Shown piece after piece: positions 42,601 to 57,600 of a stretch of DNA of 64,000 nucleotides. The position numbers were made by a program, and so were the translations under genes. Source of the DNA: Camellia lanceoleosa (taxonomy: Eukaryota; Streptophyta; Magnoliopsida; Ericales; Theaceae); contig CM045762.1 in NCBI GenBank assembly GCA_025200525.1, positions 129,259,679 to 129,323,678 on the forward strand, given 5' to 3'. Under the pieces are notes generated by a model. That model was given only the letters and a program-made list of their open reading frames with translations. It had not been told where the DNA came from and did not search any database. The number at the start of each line of letters is the position of its first letter. Position 1 is the first letter of the stretch.

Positions 42601-45600
42601 AAACAAGATTTGACTCGAATCATCTCAATTTCATTTCGCAAGTTGGGTAACCTTCACATAATCATGATTTGCGATTCAGTGCTCAGTGTTCTGGTTGTCC
42701 CTAGGTCGACTCTCTAGTTCAAAGGTTTGGTTTCTTCTCTTGCGGTCAAGAAATCAGATTCAAATCCCTAGATTTCCTTTCGCAACTTTGATCTGGATTT
42801 TGTGTTGCATTTTCTCAGTTGATCTCACATTGCAATTACTTGGGGTTCTTCATTACAGTCAGCTTGGCGATTTCAATTTAGTCACCAAGAGCTTCAATGT
42901 GCGATTCCAACTTGATGTTCTCCGACTAAGTCATCGAAAGCTTGATCTCGACTTTGAGTTCTCCGATAGTGCTGACCACATCTCAAATATGATTCTTCTT
43001 CATGATAATCCTCATTCTTGTGATCTACACTTTGAATCAGTTGCGATTTAGGTCCTCATCTTTCGCTGCAAGATCATGACTCTTGAATTTGAAATCAAAG
43101 AAGCATTCTGATTTGTTGTTTTTGCATAAATTTGACTCAATGAGTTAGTTTAAGGTTCCTTGGATTAAACATGACCTGAGGCAATACAATGCACTTTTGT
43201 CTATTGTTTGTATCATTGGCTCATCGAAGATCGGGGTTGTAGGGGTGGCCGAAATAGAGGGTCTGTTGCAAATATTAGGTGAAGATACTGTGATGATTCT
43301 CTCACATGGAAAGAGCAATGATGCAAATCCAAATCAAACTCATAAGCAGCGAGTTGAGATAAAGCAAATAAATATTGTTTTAGACAGTCTTTGAAGCTCC
43401 ATGTGTGTGTTTCTTGCTTCTGTATGCCTCTATAAGATGTTGGCTTGAGTTGAGTACACTGCAGGCATTGATGCTCATTTGACTATTGTGTCTAAAGGGA
43501 CAGGACATACTGTAATGTAGAATTCTCGCCCTAACTAGCTTCTCCCACGTTGTTCTTTCTAGTGGATGCATAGTGGATCCTTTGATCTTTTGTCACATTC
43601 CTCAACCTTGCTTTGGTAGCTAACTGTTTGCTAGTCTATTGATCTCATTCCGACCGAATGAGTACATCTTTGCACCAGTGTGCCAAACAGAGATGCAAGG
43701 CTCAGGAAAATGGAGGTTTGTCCAAGCTATAGCAAGAAGGTATGGCATAGGCATGATGGGGAATGTCAATTTGCACCTATGGTTGTTTAGCTAAGGATAT
43801 GCAATTCCAGGTATTCAAGGAAAGAAGAGTTGTGAGAGCGATGTTTGTGTTGAGTATGGAGATGAGATGCAACGCCTATTCCTCACCTACATTGAGCTCA
43901 ATTAGTTGCTACTTAAACTTGAGGACAAGTTTCTTAAAGAGGAGAGTCTGATGTAGTAGAATAACTAGGTTAGGTATATGTTAAATAGCCTATTAGCTGT
44001 AGTCTATAAATAGGTGACATAATACTCATTGTACTTGGCTTTTGATTAAAGAATATACATTGTGAATAGAGTTGAGCTTGTTTCTCTCTCTAGCCCTTGG
44101 GGTTTTACCTCTAATTGGGGCATTTGTGTTCACTCTCTCAATTTGATTCTTGATTTGCTTATGTCTGATGTAGTAGAATAAATAGGTTAAGTATATGCCA
44201 AATAGCCTATTAGTAGTAGTCTATAAATAGGTGATGTAATACTCATTGTACTTGGCTTTTGATTAAAGAATATACATTGTGAATAAAGTTGAGCTTCGTT
44301 TCTCTCTCTAGCCTTAGTGGTTTTACCCTAAATGGGGCATTTGTGTTCTCTTTCTGAATTTGATTCTTGATTTGCTTATGGATTGCATTACCTAGACCTC
44401 ATAAGAGTATTCTATGTTAGCTAAATACATTTCCATCAATTGTTGAAATACATATGGAGGCCAAGCCTTCCAAATTTGTCCTTGCTCTCCATAATCCAAA
44501 CATAATAATGTATCAACATTTCATCAAGATCATCTTTGCAGGCCCAGAGTCTATGATGGGACCCAAGAACAAGACAAAATTTAAAGAGAGAGGAACCCTA
44601 AGGTTCTAAAGAGAATATCAATCAATCAATTAGCATATATCAAAGTTAGTTACAATGGATCTCTAATTCACTAGATATAGGCTACCAACCAACTACCCAC
44701 TAACTAAACATCACATGTTAGGCACATGTCCTACATCATACTCTCCCACTCGAAATAACTTGTCCTCAATTGAAGACGAAAACAAAGTACAACCAATGCA
44801 AAAGAAATGAAAACATTTGTACAAGAACCTTGAGGATATGCTTGCTTGCTCAACATAACTGAAACAAGATCCCCCACTTCAAATCACACTTTCCTTTTAT
44901 GTGCATCAACAGCCGATTTGAATTTGGCATTGGAACTTTCAATTTGGGATTTAATTTGAGCATGAACATTCATCATGAAAACAGTCATCTCCTCCGCTTA
45001 ACACTTCCTTCCTTGAAATGGGCAAAAGAAACCAAGTCCACAACACTTGAAGGCTTTATCCCATAAACCACTTCAAAGGAAGAAGTGTTAATGGTGCTAT
45101 TGAGTGACGAAGTTGTAAGCAAACTTGGCTAAGGGAAGAATGCCATCCCAACTCTTGGGATTATCTCCCACAAGACACCTCAACAAGTTGCTAAGACTTC
45201 AATTTACCACCGCTTGGCCATCGGTTTGAGGATGAAAAGTATTGCTAAAATTCAAATCGGTACCAATTTTCTTCCACAAGATTCGCCAAAAGTGAGAGGT
45301 AGGCATCCCATGCAACTTATAGACTTCTTCAAGAAGAGGATAGCTATGTTTGTAGCATCCATGGTCTTCTTGCAAGGAACAAAATATGCCATCTTGGAGA
45401 AGCGTCCACCACCACCATAATAGAATCACTCGCTTTTGTTTAGGAGGCAAACCTAGCACGAAGTTCATACTAATGCGCTGCCAAGAACCATTCAATCGGT
45501 AAAGGCATATACAAACCCGCATTAGTTGCATTCCCTTTACTTCCTTGACAAATTTGACACTGTTTCACGTAATTGCCCACATCCTTGGTCATGCCTCGCT

Positions 45601-48600
45601 AGTAATAGGCATCTTGAAGTAACCCAAGTGTCTTGTCCTTACCAAATTGTCCCAACTTATAATGCTTGATCAACAAATGTGTCCTCAAGAAACAACTAGG
45701 AACACACAACTTAAGGCCATGGAAGAGGAATCCATCCCTTAACATGTAACTTGGATGAGTAGCTCTATCCCTTCTTTGCAAAGCAACAAGAATTTTGTAG
45801 AAGTAATGATCACTTGCATAAAATGTACGAAACTCATCAAAACCCACAACTTCATTCTCATCTCAACCAAGAGAGTCGTCCGCCTACTCAACCCATTAAA
45901 GACACCCTATTTATGTTGCAAGTAGAACGTAAATTGTTGCAAGTAAGCCACCCATTTAGCATGTCTTTTGTTAAGATGGGATTGGCTATTGATGTATTTG
46001 AGGACCTCATGGTCGGTGTTGAGCATGAACTCTTTGTAAGCAAGGTAGTAGCTCCAATGCTTGATGGCTGGGATGATGGCATAAAACTCCAACTCATAAG
46101 TAGAATACTTGAGCTTACCCCTGTTCAACTTTTCACTAAAGAAAGCGATTGGCTTCCCTTCTTGGCAAAGCACACATCCAATGCCAATCCCCGAGGCATC
46201 ACAATCAACCTCAAAGGTTTTGTCAAAGTTCGGCAGTGCCAAAACAGGAGCTTCAGTAAGCACCCTCTTCAAGAGTTAGAAGCCATCGGTAGCTTCTTTA
46301 CTCCATTCAAAAGTCTTAAGCTTGAGAATGTTGGTTAAAGGGGGAACAAGGCTACTAAAATTACGGATAAACCGCCTATAGAAGGTAGCCAACCCATGAA
46401 AACTTCACACTTCATGGATACTAGAGGGAGTAGACCATTCCACAATCGCCTTAACCTTCTCCATGTCCATAAGCACCCCACAAGATGATACGACATAACC
46501 CAACAAAATGACTTGATCCACAACAAAGGTATATTTATTGGTGTTTCCATACAACTTTTCTCGCCTCAAAAGCACAAAGCTTGCCGGAGGTAGTATAAAT
46601 GCTCTTCCAAACTTCAACTATAGATCAAGATGCTATCAAAGTAAACCACTACACAAACACCCAAAAATGATTGTAACATTTGTGTCATCACCGTCATAAA
46701 AGTACTTGCAGCATTGGTAAACCCAAATGGCTTCACAAGCCACTCAAATTGTCCATTAGGTGTTTTAAAAGCCGATTTCCACTCATCATCTGACCGAATG
46801 CAGATTTGATGATAATCGCTTCAAACATCAATCTTAGAAAACACCTTTGACCCAACAAGGCAATCCAACATGTCATCCAATCTTGGAATTGGAAAGAGAT
46901 ACTTGATTGTAATCTTGTTGATTGCTTGGCTATCCACACAAATGCCATGACCCATCCTTCTTAGGTGTCAAAACACCACAAGGACTAAGACTCGGCTGAA
47001 TATACTGTTTTTTAGCCAAATGTTCTACTACTTGCTGTTGCAACTCCTTTCTCCTTTCGAGACATGCAATAGGTCGGATTATTTGGAAGCACCGACCTAT
47101 GTACCAAATCAATACGATGTTGGATGTCCCGCATAGGAGGCAAATCGGAAGGAAGCTCTTGGGGAAAGACATACTCTTCCAAAAGAGTAGTCACATCAAC
47201 CTCTTCCTTCGTAGCAACTGTGCTCACAACCGAAACCAAAACCAATACAATCCCAAAATCTTGACTCTTTTCCGAAAACTCCTTGGAAGCAAGCAATGTG
47301 GTGGAACTAGAAGATGGCTTGGAAGCAACCTTCTTTTATAGGAAACAACGAAATTAGTTATCATTCTTGATAATGTAAGCTATGAAGCATGGACACCTCC
47401 AGGGCTCCGCATCAAGGACATGGACACGTGTTTGACAAGTGGTGACACATGTCCAACACACACCGTAGAGTGTCCTATTTTTTATTTTTTTTGGCAGCCA
47501 AACACGCTTTTGACACTTGAACACGTTCGGGGGTCAATTTCAGAATTTAAAAAACATCTTTGGGGTTGATTTGTAAAAAAACAAAAATAGAACAATCTGC
47601 CCTAAATCGAGTTAGAAAAGAAATAGAGAAAGAAGAGAACAAAAGAGAAAGAGAGAAGACGAAGAGAACATAAGAGAGAGAAACCTGGTCGATTTTCGGT
47701 GGTCGCTCACTATCTAAGGTACACCTTCGTCCTTCTCTCGCTTTTGATCTTCTTCGCTCTTCTTCGCTTCAAATTTCTTCTTCTTTTCTCTCGATCTTCT
47801 ATCCGTCCTCTACCATCGCTCTCTATCTCTGCCTCACCACCCTTTCTCTGTCTCATTTTATTTTTTCATTTATATATATGCTGAGTAGTGTAGTCTGTCT
47901 CTCTCTCTGTCTTCTATTTTTTCTTCCTAATTTCATTTTATATTTTCATTTTTCTCTCTGTGCCTCTATCATTTCAATATATAAATTTTTTTTTGTTGAT
48001 TAGTTTTGTTAATTTTAATAATGTATATTTTGTATTTTTTATTAACTTTTAATGATTTTTTTAATAATTTTATGACAGATAATAAATAAAATTAATCATA
48101 TATATTGAACGTGTCCCCAGCGTGTCGTATCCCCTATTTTTTGAAAATTTGCGTGTCCGTGTTGTGTCCGTGCTTCATAGGGTGTAAGTGTTCTGTTTGC
48201 CATTATGCAAAGATTGTCGATCACATTGCCAAGGATGCCCAAGGAGAATATGGCAAGCATCCATAGGCGATACATTACACCATGCTTCATTGATAGACCT
48301 GTTTCGGATAGAAAATAAAATCAAGCACCATCTAGTGACTGTAATCTCATTGCCTTCCTTGAACCAAGATAGAAAATAAGGATGTGGATGGTCCTCTATC
48401 GGAAGGTTGAGTTCACTCACCACTTCTTGAGAAACCACGTTCTCACAACTTCCACTACCAATGCTTATGTTACAAACATGTCCACCAATGTTGCAAGTGG
48501 TATAGAAGATATTAGTGTGCAACCAACCTTCTTAGCTCTCTAGCTTTGGTGATAGAAGCATCTTCTTCAACAAAAGAGCAAGACCCTCTTCTTCATCACT

Positions 48601-51600
48601 ATCGCCACCAATTTCAACATTGCTCAAATTGTCAAAAATTAGAGCATCCTCATAGTTACCATGTTCCTCAACTTCTTCAATGAGAAGTGCCTTGTTCCAA
48701 TTATTGCCCATGTTCTTGTGGCAATCGGAAGATCTATGTCCCGTTCACCACACTTGAAACACTTGAAGGTTCCACCTTGAGGCAAATTTTGATTTCTGAA
48801 AGCACCATTAGAACGAGGAGTTTGAGAGGAAGAAGCACCCTTGTCCATAAACTTGGAAAAAGGACTTGGCAAAGCTAGGAGGGGAAGGACCCGGCCTAAA
48901 ACCACCTCGAAACCCTCCTTGGGGGTATTGTCCCATTTGGGAAGCATGACGGCTTTGTTGTTTCTCCACAGCTAAAGCTTGATTTTGGGCTTCGAAAACA
49001 TTCCACAGTGTATGCAAGGCAGGAACATCTTGGATAGAAGGCTCCAAATCACTAATATAACGAACCACCCGTTGTTCTTTTCTCTCATTTAAATCAACTT
49101 GAGCAATGAGTTGATGATAGAAAGATTTCATGTATTCTCTAACACTTCCAACTTGCTTAAGGACATGAAGGTTTTGGAATACACTTCAAAGATAGTTGAA
49201 TGGTATGAAATTCTCCTTCAATTTCTTCATCATCCTCTCCCAATCATGGATTTTCTCTTTCCCACTTTGTCGACAACTGTTGAAGTTGTTCCCACCAAGC
49301 GAAGCCCTTCCTTTAGTCCGATTGCAACTAGCTTGACTTTCTTCTCATTGGAAATCTCTCCTTAGTCAAAGATATGCTTAATGGTGTTGAGCCAATCTAT
49401 GAACTTGTCGATTAGGGCTCCCATGGAAGTCGGGAATTTAATTTTGACATTGTTCTCCCACCGTGTTACAACTTCCAATTTACCCACATTCGCCAACGCC
49501 TTTGCAAAGCCAAAAATATTATCAAAAGAGTGATGAGTACCACCCCGGATCATCGGCACCATCACTACCATTGGTAGGAGGTAGGAGACATTGCACCATC
49601 TCTATTAAAGCAGAATTTGCCTTCTCATCTCGCCATTTCATCTCTTGGATATGGAAACCCATTATCCCTTCCAACTCGAGGATTGACCTCGCATCATCAC
49701 CCAAATTCGAGCATAAGCCCTACCACGACTACCAGATGACCTTCACCTCGCTGAGCTGTTGAAACCCCAAATGTTCAAAATCACAAACCCAATTTGACCA
49801 ACCAGTTTCAAGAACTCAATGTTAATCAAAGAAGAGATGGACCACAATAATAGTCAAATTCCAATCAACCAAACATACAACAACAACAACCGCAACATCA
49901 AGAATAGCAGACATAGGATTGCCTCAAAAGCAACTGCAATCAAAGGATTCTCTAGAATGGATTCAAACAGTCCAATAAAGAAAAAGGAGTGATCGAATTA
50001 CTTCAATCAGATGTGAAATCCAGGAAAAAACTTGAACAAGAATCAGCAATCGCAACAGTTCCCAATTCGAAAGCCAAACTATCTCCCTTGCAAAGACCCA
50101 TGTCTCTGGAAAATGGGTCACAATCTTCAAATAGAACCCAGAATTCAGAGTTTCAAACAAGAACCAGGAGCTGCGAACCAGATGCAAATGGAAAAATCTG
50201 GTCAGTTTGCAATTTCAACTTCGATTTCAGAGAGAGAAATCAAATCGCGATACAAGAAACAGAGATCAAATCGCGATGGCCCCCTGGTTCCCTAACAGAT
50301 TCAAACCAAACCCAGGGCTTCAAACTTGAAGACAGGCTTCGACTCAGCCACAGCAATCAGATTGTGCTCATCAAACGAGTTACTTAACTCAGATCGCTTG
50401 ATCCCCAGGTGCCATGACTAAGACTCCAACTGTTTGTTATGCACAAATTGAACCAGGTCAGTTTCTAGATGATGATTCAACTAGAAAATTAGGAGGCATA
50501 GTGAAAAGATAGGATCCAAATCGCTATGCTCTGATACCAAAAATGATGGGATCCAAGAACAAGAGAGAGGATGTAAAGAGAGGAATCCTAAGGGTCTAGA
50601 TAGAGAATACCACTAATCAATCATACAAAAATCTCTAATTCACTAGATATAAGCTACCAACTAACTACCCACTAACTAAACATCACATGCTAGGCACATG
50701 TCCTACATCAGATTGCTACCAAGTTTGAGGAAGTTTCATTCTCTCTAAAGCGACCTCCTCAAGCACAAAACATTATTAGTGCATAAACTGTCTTCCAAAA
50801 TATTCTTTATCTAATTGACTCTGCTAGCCAAAGTAGAGACGGGGACTCACTGTAATAATGTGACACCACTAGAAACCTTCATCTTCATATGAATCATGAG
50901 GCAATGAGCTTGATCACCTATATTAATCTTAATCCCACTTCATTCATATATGGAGACAAGGCAGGGAGGGAGGCCAATACCTCTCACAAGCCCAGCCTAC
51001 ACACCCAAAAAATAAATAAATAAATAGATAGAATCCTCCCTTCCTGGCACAGGAACTGAACTGTTTTACCTGTCTTTCTGAGAGCTACTATATTTAAAGA
51101 GGGTAAAATGAACATTGTATATATATATATATCAATTCCAACATGTTTGCATCCCTTTTGAGGTTAAATGACAGTAGCTCAAGTGTTCTGGTGAGCAGTT
51201 CTGGACTTACTCTTCAATGGCATCCTCAGGTTATGTTTGGCATACCCACTTGGGGCTACTTTAACCACATACGACAAAATTGGCTAATTTAGCCACAATC
51301 AACAAACCTCACTCACGTGCTTAAGAAGCTGCTGCAGGCAAAGCCAAAATGACCAAATTACCACCAGTTTCATTTCCTTCATTTCATCTCTCACTATGGG
51401 TGAAGGGCATTTTGTAATTTTGCTTATAGACACATCATTCAAGTCAAAAGTCAAAAACGCCTAAAAACTCAACCTAAATAAAGCTTTTAGCCCAAGCTAA
51501 AATAGTCAAAAGCCAACCCACATCCCAAACGAAGGCTCAAAGGTCAAAAGTGACTTTTTTCTTTTTTTTTTGATATAAGGTTTCAAGAATCATGCTCACA

Positions 51601-54600
51601 TGCTTTCACGTTACGGACTTTTGAAATTTGGGAGGTACTGTGTTTTACATACGACATGTGTACAAAAAGTGGATACGCCAAGATACAGCTTTTACAAATG
51701 GATACGGCTCTATTTTGCCCTAAATGCAAAAGAAACGAAAGAGAGAACAAGGAGAGAACTCACTATTGAATTTGATCCTCTGCTCAACAACTTCGACAAG
51801 CGTACGCTTCGATCCTCTATCGCTAGCTGCTTCCCTTCGACGCCGGGTCAAAGTCGGTCAAAGTCAAAGTGAAAGTGCAATCTCGATCTCATCTTCCTTA
51901 CCGCATCATGTCGATCTCCCCGCTTCGATCTCGACCGTTTCTTCATTACGTGACTATGTCTCCTCTCTCTCTAGATATGACTCTTTACAAATGGATACGC
52001 TCTATTTTGCCTTAAATGCAGAAAACGAAAGAGAACAAGGAGAAAACCCGCTGAATTCGATCCTCTATTTCAACAAGCGTGGTCGCTGATCCCCTATCGC
52101 TAGCTTCAACTTCCCTTCGACGTCGGTCAAGTGTGGTCTCGATCTCGCTTTCCTTACCCGCACTCATGTCGATCTCTTGTTCTGTGATCTCGATCTCATC
52201 TTCATTACCCATACTCTCTCTCTTCTCCACTAATGTTATTTAAATATAATGACTCTCTCTCCTCTCTCTCTCATTACTTTTAAAATAATAACTTTATAAA
52301 GATAATAATTTTATTTAAAAATATTTTTATGTTGCATTTAATTAATTAAATATTATTTAAAATTTTATTTGATAAATTTTAACATGATAATTTAACAAAT
52401 ATTTTTTAAAAATAACCACTTTCAAGATCATTGTATCCTCCATTTTCAGCTTTTAAGGTGTCCCACCCCTAGATATGCACCCATACTCAATAATTGCATT
52501 CGAGTCCATGTAACATAGCATGCTTTCATTTGGCAAATCTACACACAACGTTAGAAGGCATACTACTCAATAAATTTATCTAAGAAAAATTGAAATCAAG
52601 ACTAAATGAATGAAAAAAGAAAAGAGCATCCGAGAAGCACTCGCCTTTAAAACGCATAGCTTCAATATGAATATAAACAAAAAATATAGTGGAAATTTCA
52701 GTTTAGAGGAGTTTTGAAAATATTTACAAATAAGTGGTAACTTTATAAAAATTGATAATTAAACTAATAAACTTTTTCACAAATTTGTCATAATTTTATA
52801 AAATTTTCACTGATAGTAATTTCCATCAATATAACCTATACATGGTTTTCAGCTACACAGCAATAAAGTAAAAGCCAAAACAAGACTAAATCAATAAAAT
52901 AAAATAAAAATGAAAAATGAGAGCATCTGAGAAATAGCACTTTTTTAAAACCTATACCATGAATTTGATAAAAGGAAAAAACACAACCTATAAATGGTTT
53001 TCTGCTACACTGCTGTAATCAAAGTTAAAGTTAAAAACAAAACCAGAATAAAAATACTCATTACACTTGCAAACTAAATTCCAAAACATAAAAGCAACTG
53101 GAGTGAGCAGTCGCATCATGACACTTAATTTGCCAGTAATTCTACCAATTAATTGACAGAATAACTAAGACATCAAAAAAGAACTTTTAGATATACCAAC
53201 TTAAAACGAAACATCGGTTAACATTAACACAACCTTAGGGATTGAGCAATTTCTTTTTTCAGATCCTTGTCCGGAGGAAGCCTTCCTTTTAGCACTCCTT
53301 TAACTCTTTCTTTGATTTCATCCATTCTACAAAGTAAAAAGATACATCAGCTCCAAGAAAAAAAATACTAGACAGAAAGAAACGATCAGAACAATACACC
53401 AAAGCAAAACAAAAGCACAGCAGAAGGGATTAGAGAGAGAGATTTGACTTGCATCTTTTTATGCTTTTTTTTGTGATTTTCCAACTCTGCCTTTTTTAAA
53501 GACAGTTTAACTCTGTCCACAGAATCAGCAGCCATGATATCTTTCTCACGATTAAGAGATTTAATTTCTTGCTCAATAGTATATATCTCTGTCTGCTTCT
53601 GGCGTCTAGTTGAGTCAAATTTCCTTTCAGCAAGTTGGTTTGCCTTTCTCTCAACCATAATTTTCTGCAAAGATAAAAGAAAGTTTTCATTACATACAAT
53701 AATGTAATCAGCCAGAATCAAGCTTCTGAAACCAAAGAAAAACAACTGAGAAAAGGCATCATTACCATGTCCTTTTCTTTCTCAACAAAGTCAGTCAGAT
53801 TCACGTTAGAAATTTGCAGTTCAAATGAATCACGCCATTTTCCTTCTCTTCAATACGCTTTTAGAAGACCACTCTGCATGTAATTAGAAGTAAAGATACC
53901 CAGCATGTAACACAGAAATAAGAACTGGAAGGAGTAAGAACATAGAACCTTAATCACAAACCTTGCTGTCAACTTTAGCCTGTTTTCGAGCCTCAGTGTC
54001 TTTCCACCCATCATTTGCATCCATGTAGCTTATCCCATGCCACCTTAAGTTCTAATTCATTTGATTTCTGAAATAGTAACCCTCACAGTCAATGACCATC
54101 ACCACAGATGACAATGTGCCCAAATATACAAAAATATAGAAACAACCACATATAAAGCAACGGATGCATGCGACTATCCCAAAGTGATGAAAATTCAGAT
54201 TGTGATTTAAGTTGAAACAGATTGTTTAAAAAATAAATAAACAAAAGAGCAAGAATAAAAGAAGGAAATAAAAAAGACCCGTATCCAAAAAATTAGAGAA
54301 TAGTCCATTTAATCAAAGAGCATTTAATAAAACAAGTGAACTGCTAAATATGTAGAAGTGAAATACAAGCCATGGACATGAGAAAAAGACAAAGCAAATT
54401 CCAATGCTTTCCTGCTGGAGAAATGCCAGTTTGTTCCATCACGACACTGACAGACCATCAAGAAAGTGTGAATCTTCAAAGATAAAGTTTGCACACTCAG
54501 AAAGTACCGAACACATAATGCACAAATGTGAGACAATGTTCTTGCAAACATTTTGAGTCACATCTATGTCCCAGTCTGCGAAATTCTCTCTGCGCGAGTA

Positions 54601-57600
54601 GCATAGCTGATTTTCTAAATACCTTTATGGCTGAGATGTGAGGGTCTGTGTTACATGGACTCGCCAGTTCAGGGGGGGAGCAACCGTGTCGACACGACAC
54701 AATACATGTGTGCGCGAGATCCGTGTCGGACATGGCTCTGTTATCTCAGACACGTCTTAACTTTGGGCAGAACTCCATACAAAAGAACTTCTAGGTAACA
54801 AGTGTGAAAATCGTTCCATACCTCTGAAAATTCACTGGAGAAGAGAAGGTGTGTCACAGTCAAAGCTCACTGTGTCACAACAAGCAACTCTCTCTCTCAC
54901 CAAACGGATTCTTATATTTAATACAACACAAATATGCACAACTTTTATGATAAATATGCAGTGTATCACGTGAATAAAGCAATCTGCAGACTGCAGTGTA
55001 TGTTATGTGACACAGATATAGACTAGGTACAATTTTTATGTTATCAATGAAAGAAATATATTCGCATTATATAATCAAATAGAGACAGCTGAGTTTTTTA
55101 AGTTGAGAATGTCATCAGGTGTGACATCATCATATTTGCACTTGGAATTGTAATTTGATGATATGACACCAATTTCTTTTGCCACTTACCTTTCAATTTG
55201 CAAGCAACATCAGTTTCACTTGCAATAAGCTTCAAACGAACATCAACTTACAAAAATAATTAATTTCTTTAAGCATTATTTTTTTAGTATTAATTCATTT
55301 CCAACCCCTCCTCTAATTCAACAATATATAGAATATTTAATTTTAATGTATATATTAATATGATGTGACCTGTATCCTCATTAAATTTTTGGATGCTTTT
55401 TAGTTGAGTCCTCGTGATCCTATAATTAAGAGAACATGCGAATCCGACTCGACACGATCCAACCGACTCTTACCGAGTCCATGTAACACAGGTGAGGGTC
55501 AAACACAAAAAATGGAACAAAAATGAGTATAATATCAAATTGAGCTAATAACTTGTAGCAACTCGGGTCCTAAACCCGACTTCAACTCTCTAATTAGACC
55601 TACTTGTATTGTTTTCGGATCCTTTGGAGTGTTGGTTTGTTAATTTTCTGCTTCAAAGATCATTATTGTTGTGTTGAATCTGTTTATCATTTGAGTCGCC
55701 CCATGTTCCAATTTTGGGATTTAGAACATCATTTCCGCACTGCACTGAGATTTCAAGGTGGTCACCAACCAGAGTGCTCGCACATGCGTGGGTTGGGCCT
55801 ATGATGGAATCCAAGAACAAGAGAGAGAAGGAACCCTAAGGTTCTAGAGAGAGAGAATATCTCTAATCAACAATTATCATATATCAAACTTAGTTACAAA
55901 CGTCACTACTTTCTAGATATAGGTATCAATTAACTACCCACTAACTAATCACATGTTAGGTAGATGATGTCCTACATCATACTCTCCCACTGAAAGAATT
56001 TGTCCTCAAGAGAAGATGAAAAAATACAACCAATGTATAAGAAATGAAACGCAATACTAGACAAGTACAATACAAACAAATCCCATAAAGAAGCTAGTCT
56101 ACAATAAGGGAACTAGTGTTGGTGCAAGAAGAATCCGGCTAATAAGGCACAAGATGTGGCACATTGAATGTGTTGGAAACTCCCAAATGAGGAGGTAATT
56201 TGACTTGATAGGCATTGTCATTGACTTTGTTCAACACTTCACATAGACCCACTTTCCTACCACTCAACTTTGTGTAAGAACCTTGAGGAGACCTTTCATT
56301 GCTCAATACAACCCAAACAAGATCCCCACTTCAATAACACTTCAAATAACACTCTCCTTTATGTGAATCAACGGTCATGGTATTTGACATTGACTTTTCA
56401 ATTTGGGACTTCATTTGAGCATGAACATTCTTCATGAATGCAGCCATCTTCTCAGCTTTGACACTTCCTTTCCTTGAAATGGGTAAAGGAACCCAAGTCC
56501 ACAACACTTGAGGGTTTCATCCCATAAACCACTTCAAAAGGAGAAGTGTTAATGGTGCGATTGAGTGACGAGTTGTAAGCAAACTCAGCTAAGGGAAGAA
56601 TGGCATCCCAACTCTTGGGATGGTCTCCCATGGGACACCTCAACAAGTTACCAAGACTTCAACTTACCACCGCTTGATCATCAGTTTGAGGATGAAAGGT
56701 GGTGCTAAAATTCAAATTGGTACCAATTTTCTTCCACAAGGTTCTCCAAAAGTGAGCAAGGAACTTCACATCTTTATCAAAAACAATAAAGGTAGGCACC
56801 ACATGCAACTTATAGACTTTCTTGAAGAAGAGGTTAGTGATATTGGTAGCATCTATGGCCTTCTTGCAAGGAATAAAATGTGCCATCCTAGGAAGCGTCC
56901 ACCATCACCATAATAGAATCACTCTACTAGTAGGACGAAACCCAACACGAAGTCCATACTAATTTATTGCCAAGGACCATCCGACACCGTAAAGGCATAT
57001 GCAATCCCGATTAGTTGTAGTGCCTTTACTTCTTGACAAATTTGGCACCGCTCAATGAAGTTGCCCACATCCTTGGTCATGCCACCAATAATAGGCATCT
57101 TGAAGTAATCCAAGGGTCTTGTCCTACCAAAATAGCCCAACTTATGATGCTCGAACAACAAATGTGTCCTCAAAGAACAACTAGGAACACACAACTTAAG
57201 GCCATGGAAGAGAATTCATCCCTTAACACGTAACTTGGATAAATAGCTCTATCCTCTTTCTTTGCAAAGCATCAAAAATCTTGTCAAGTAAAGACCACTC
57301 ACATAGAATGTACAAAACTCATTAAAACCCACAACTTCATTCTTCATCTCAACCAAGAGAGTTGTTCTCCTACTCAACCTATCGCCACCTTATTAAGAAC
57401 CCCGATGAGGCAAGGCAAACGTAGAATTGTTGCAAGTAAGCCACCTATTTCAAGATGCCTTTTGTTAAGATGGTATTGGCTATTGATGTATTTGAGGGCC
57501 TTATGATCGTGTTGAGCAAGAACTCCTTGTAAGCAAGGTAGTAACCCAATGCTTGTTGGCTTAGATGATGGCATAAAACCCAAGTCATAAATAGAATACT

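Larger units (their letters stand above)
41401..44390 (+). mobile_element. Small non-autonomous LTR element G with three LTRs
   Basis: The 5' LTR (41401-41627) is followed by a TATCAGAGC primer-site variant. A purine tract (AAAGAGGAGAGTC) precedes the second LTR at 43949. A third LTR (44166-44390) follows directly. The target duplication CCTAG is at 41396-41400 and 44391-44395. The 2.3-kb interior is mostly non-coding, with a gypsy-like [10 protein letters not shown] end just before the purine tract, and no pol. It is related to element E by its TGATG start, CTATAAATAGGTG and primer site. It lies in a RAD50 intron. Confidence 0.85.
44554..50710 (-). mobile_element. Ty3/gypsy LTR retrotransposon B (both LTRs), with nested TIR element
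   Basis: 5' LTR 50544-50710, primer site 50528-50539, gag 48532-49762, protease 48175-48522, RT-RNase H 45907-47300, integrase 45000-45850, polypurine tract above 44738 and 3' LTR 44554-44738. From 45393 onward it corresponds base for base, with small indels, to gypsy A. The two LTRs differ markedly (185 and 167 bp, many substitutions), and the flanking 5-mers GTCTA and GATTG do not match. The element is dead: protease Asp changed to Gly and RT box YFDS, as in A. Confidence 0.9.
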
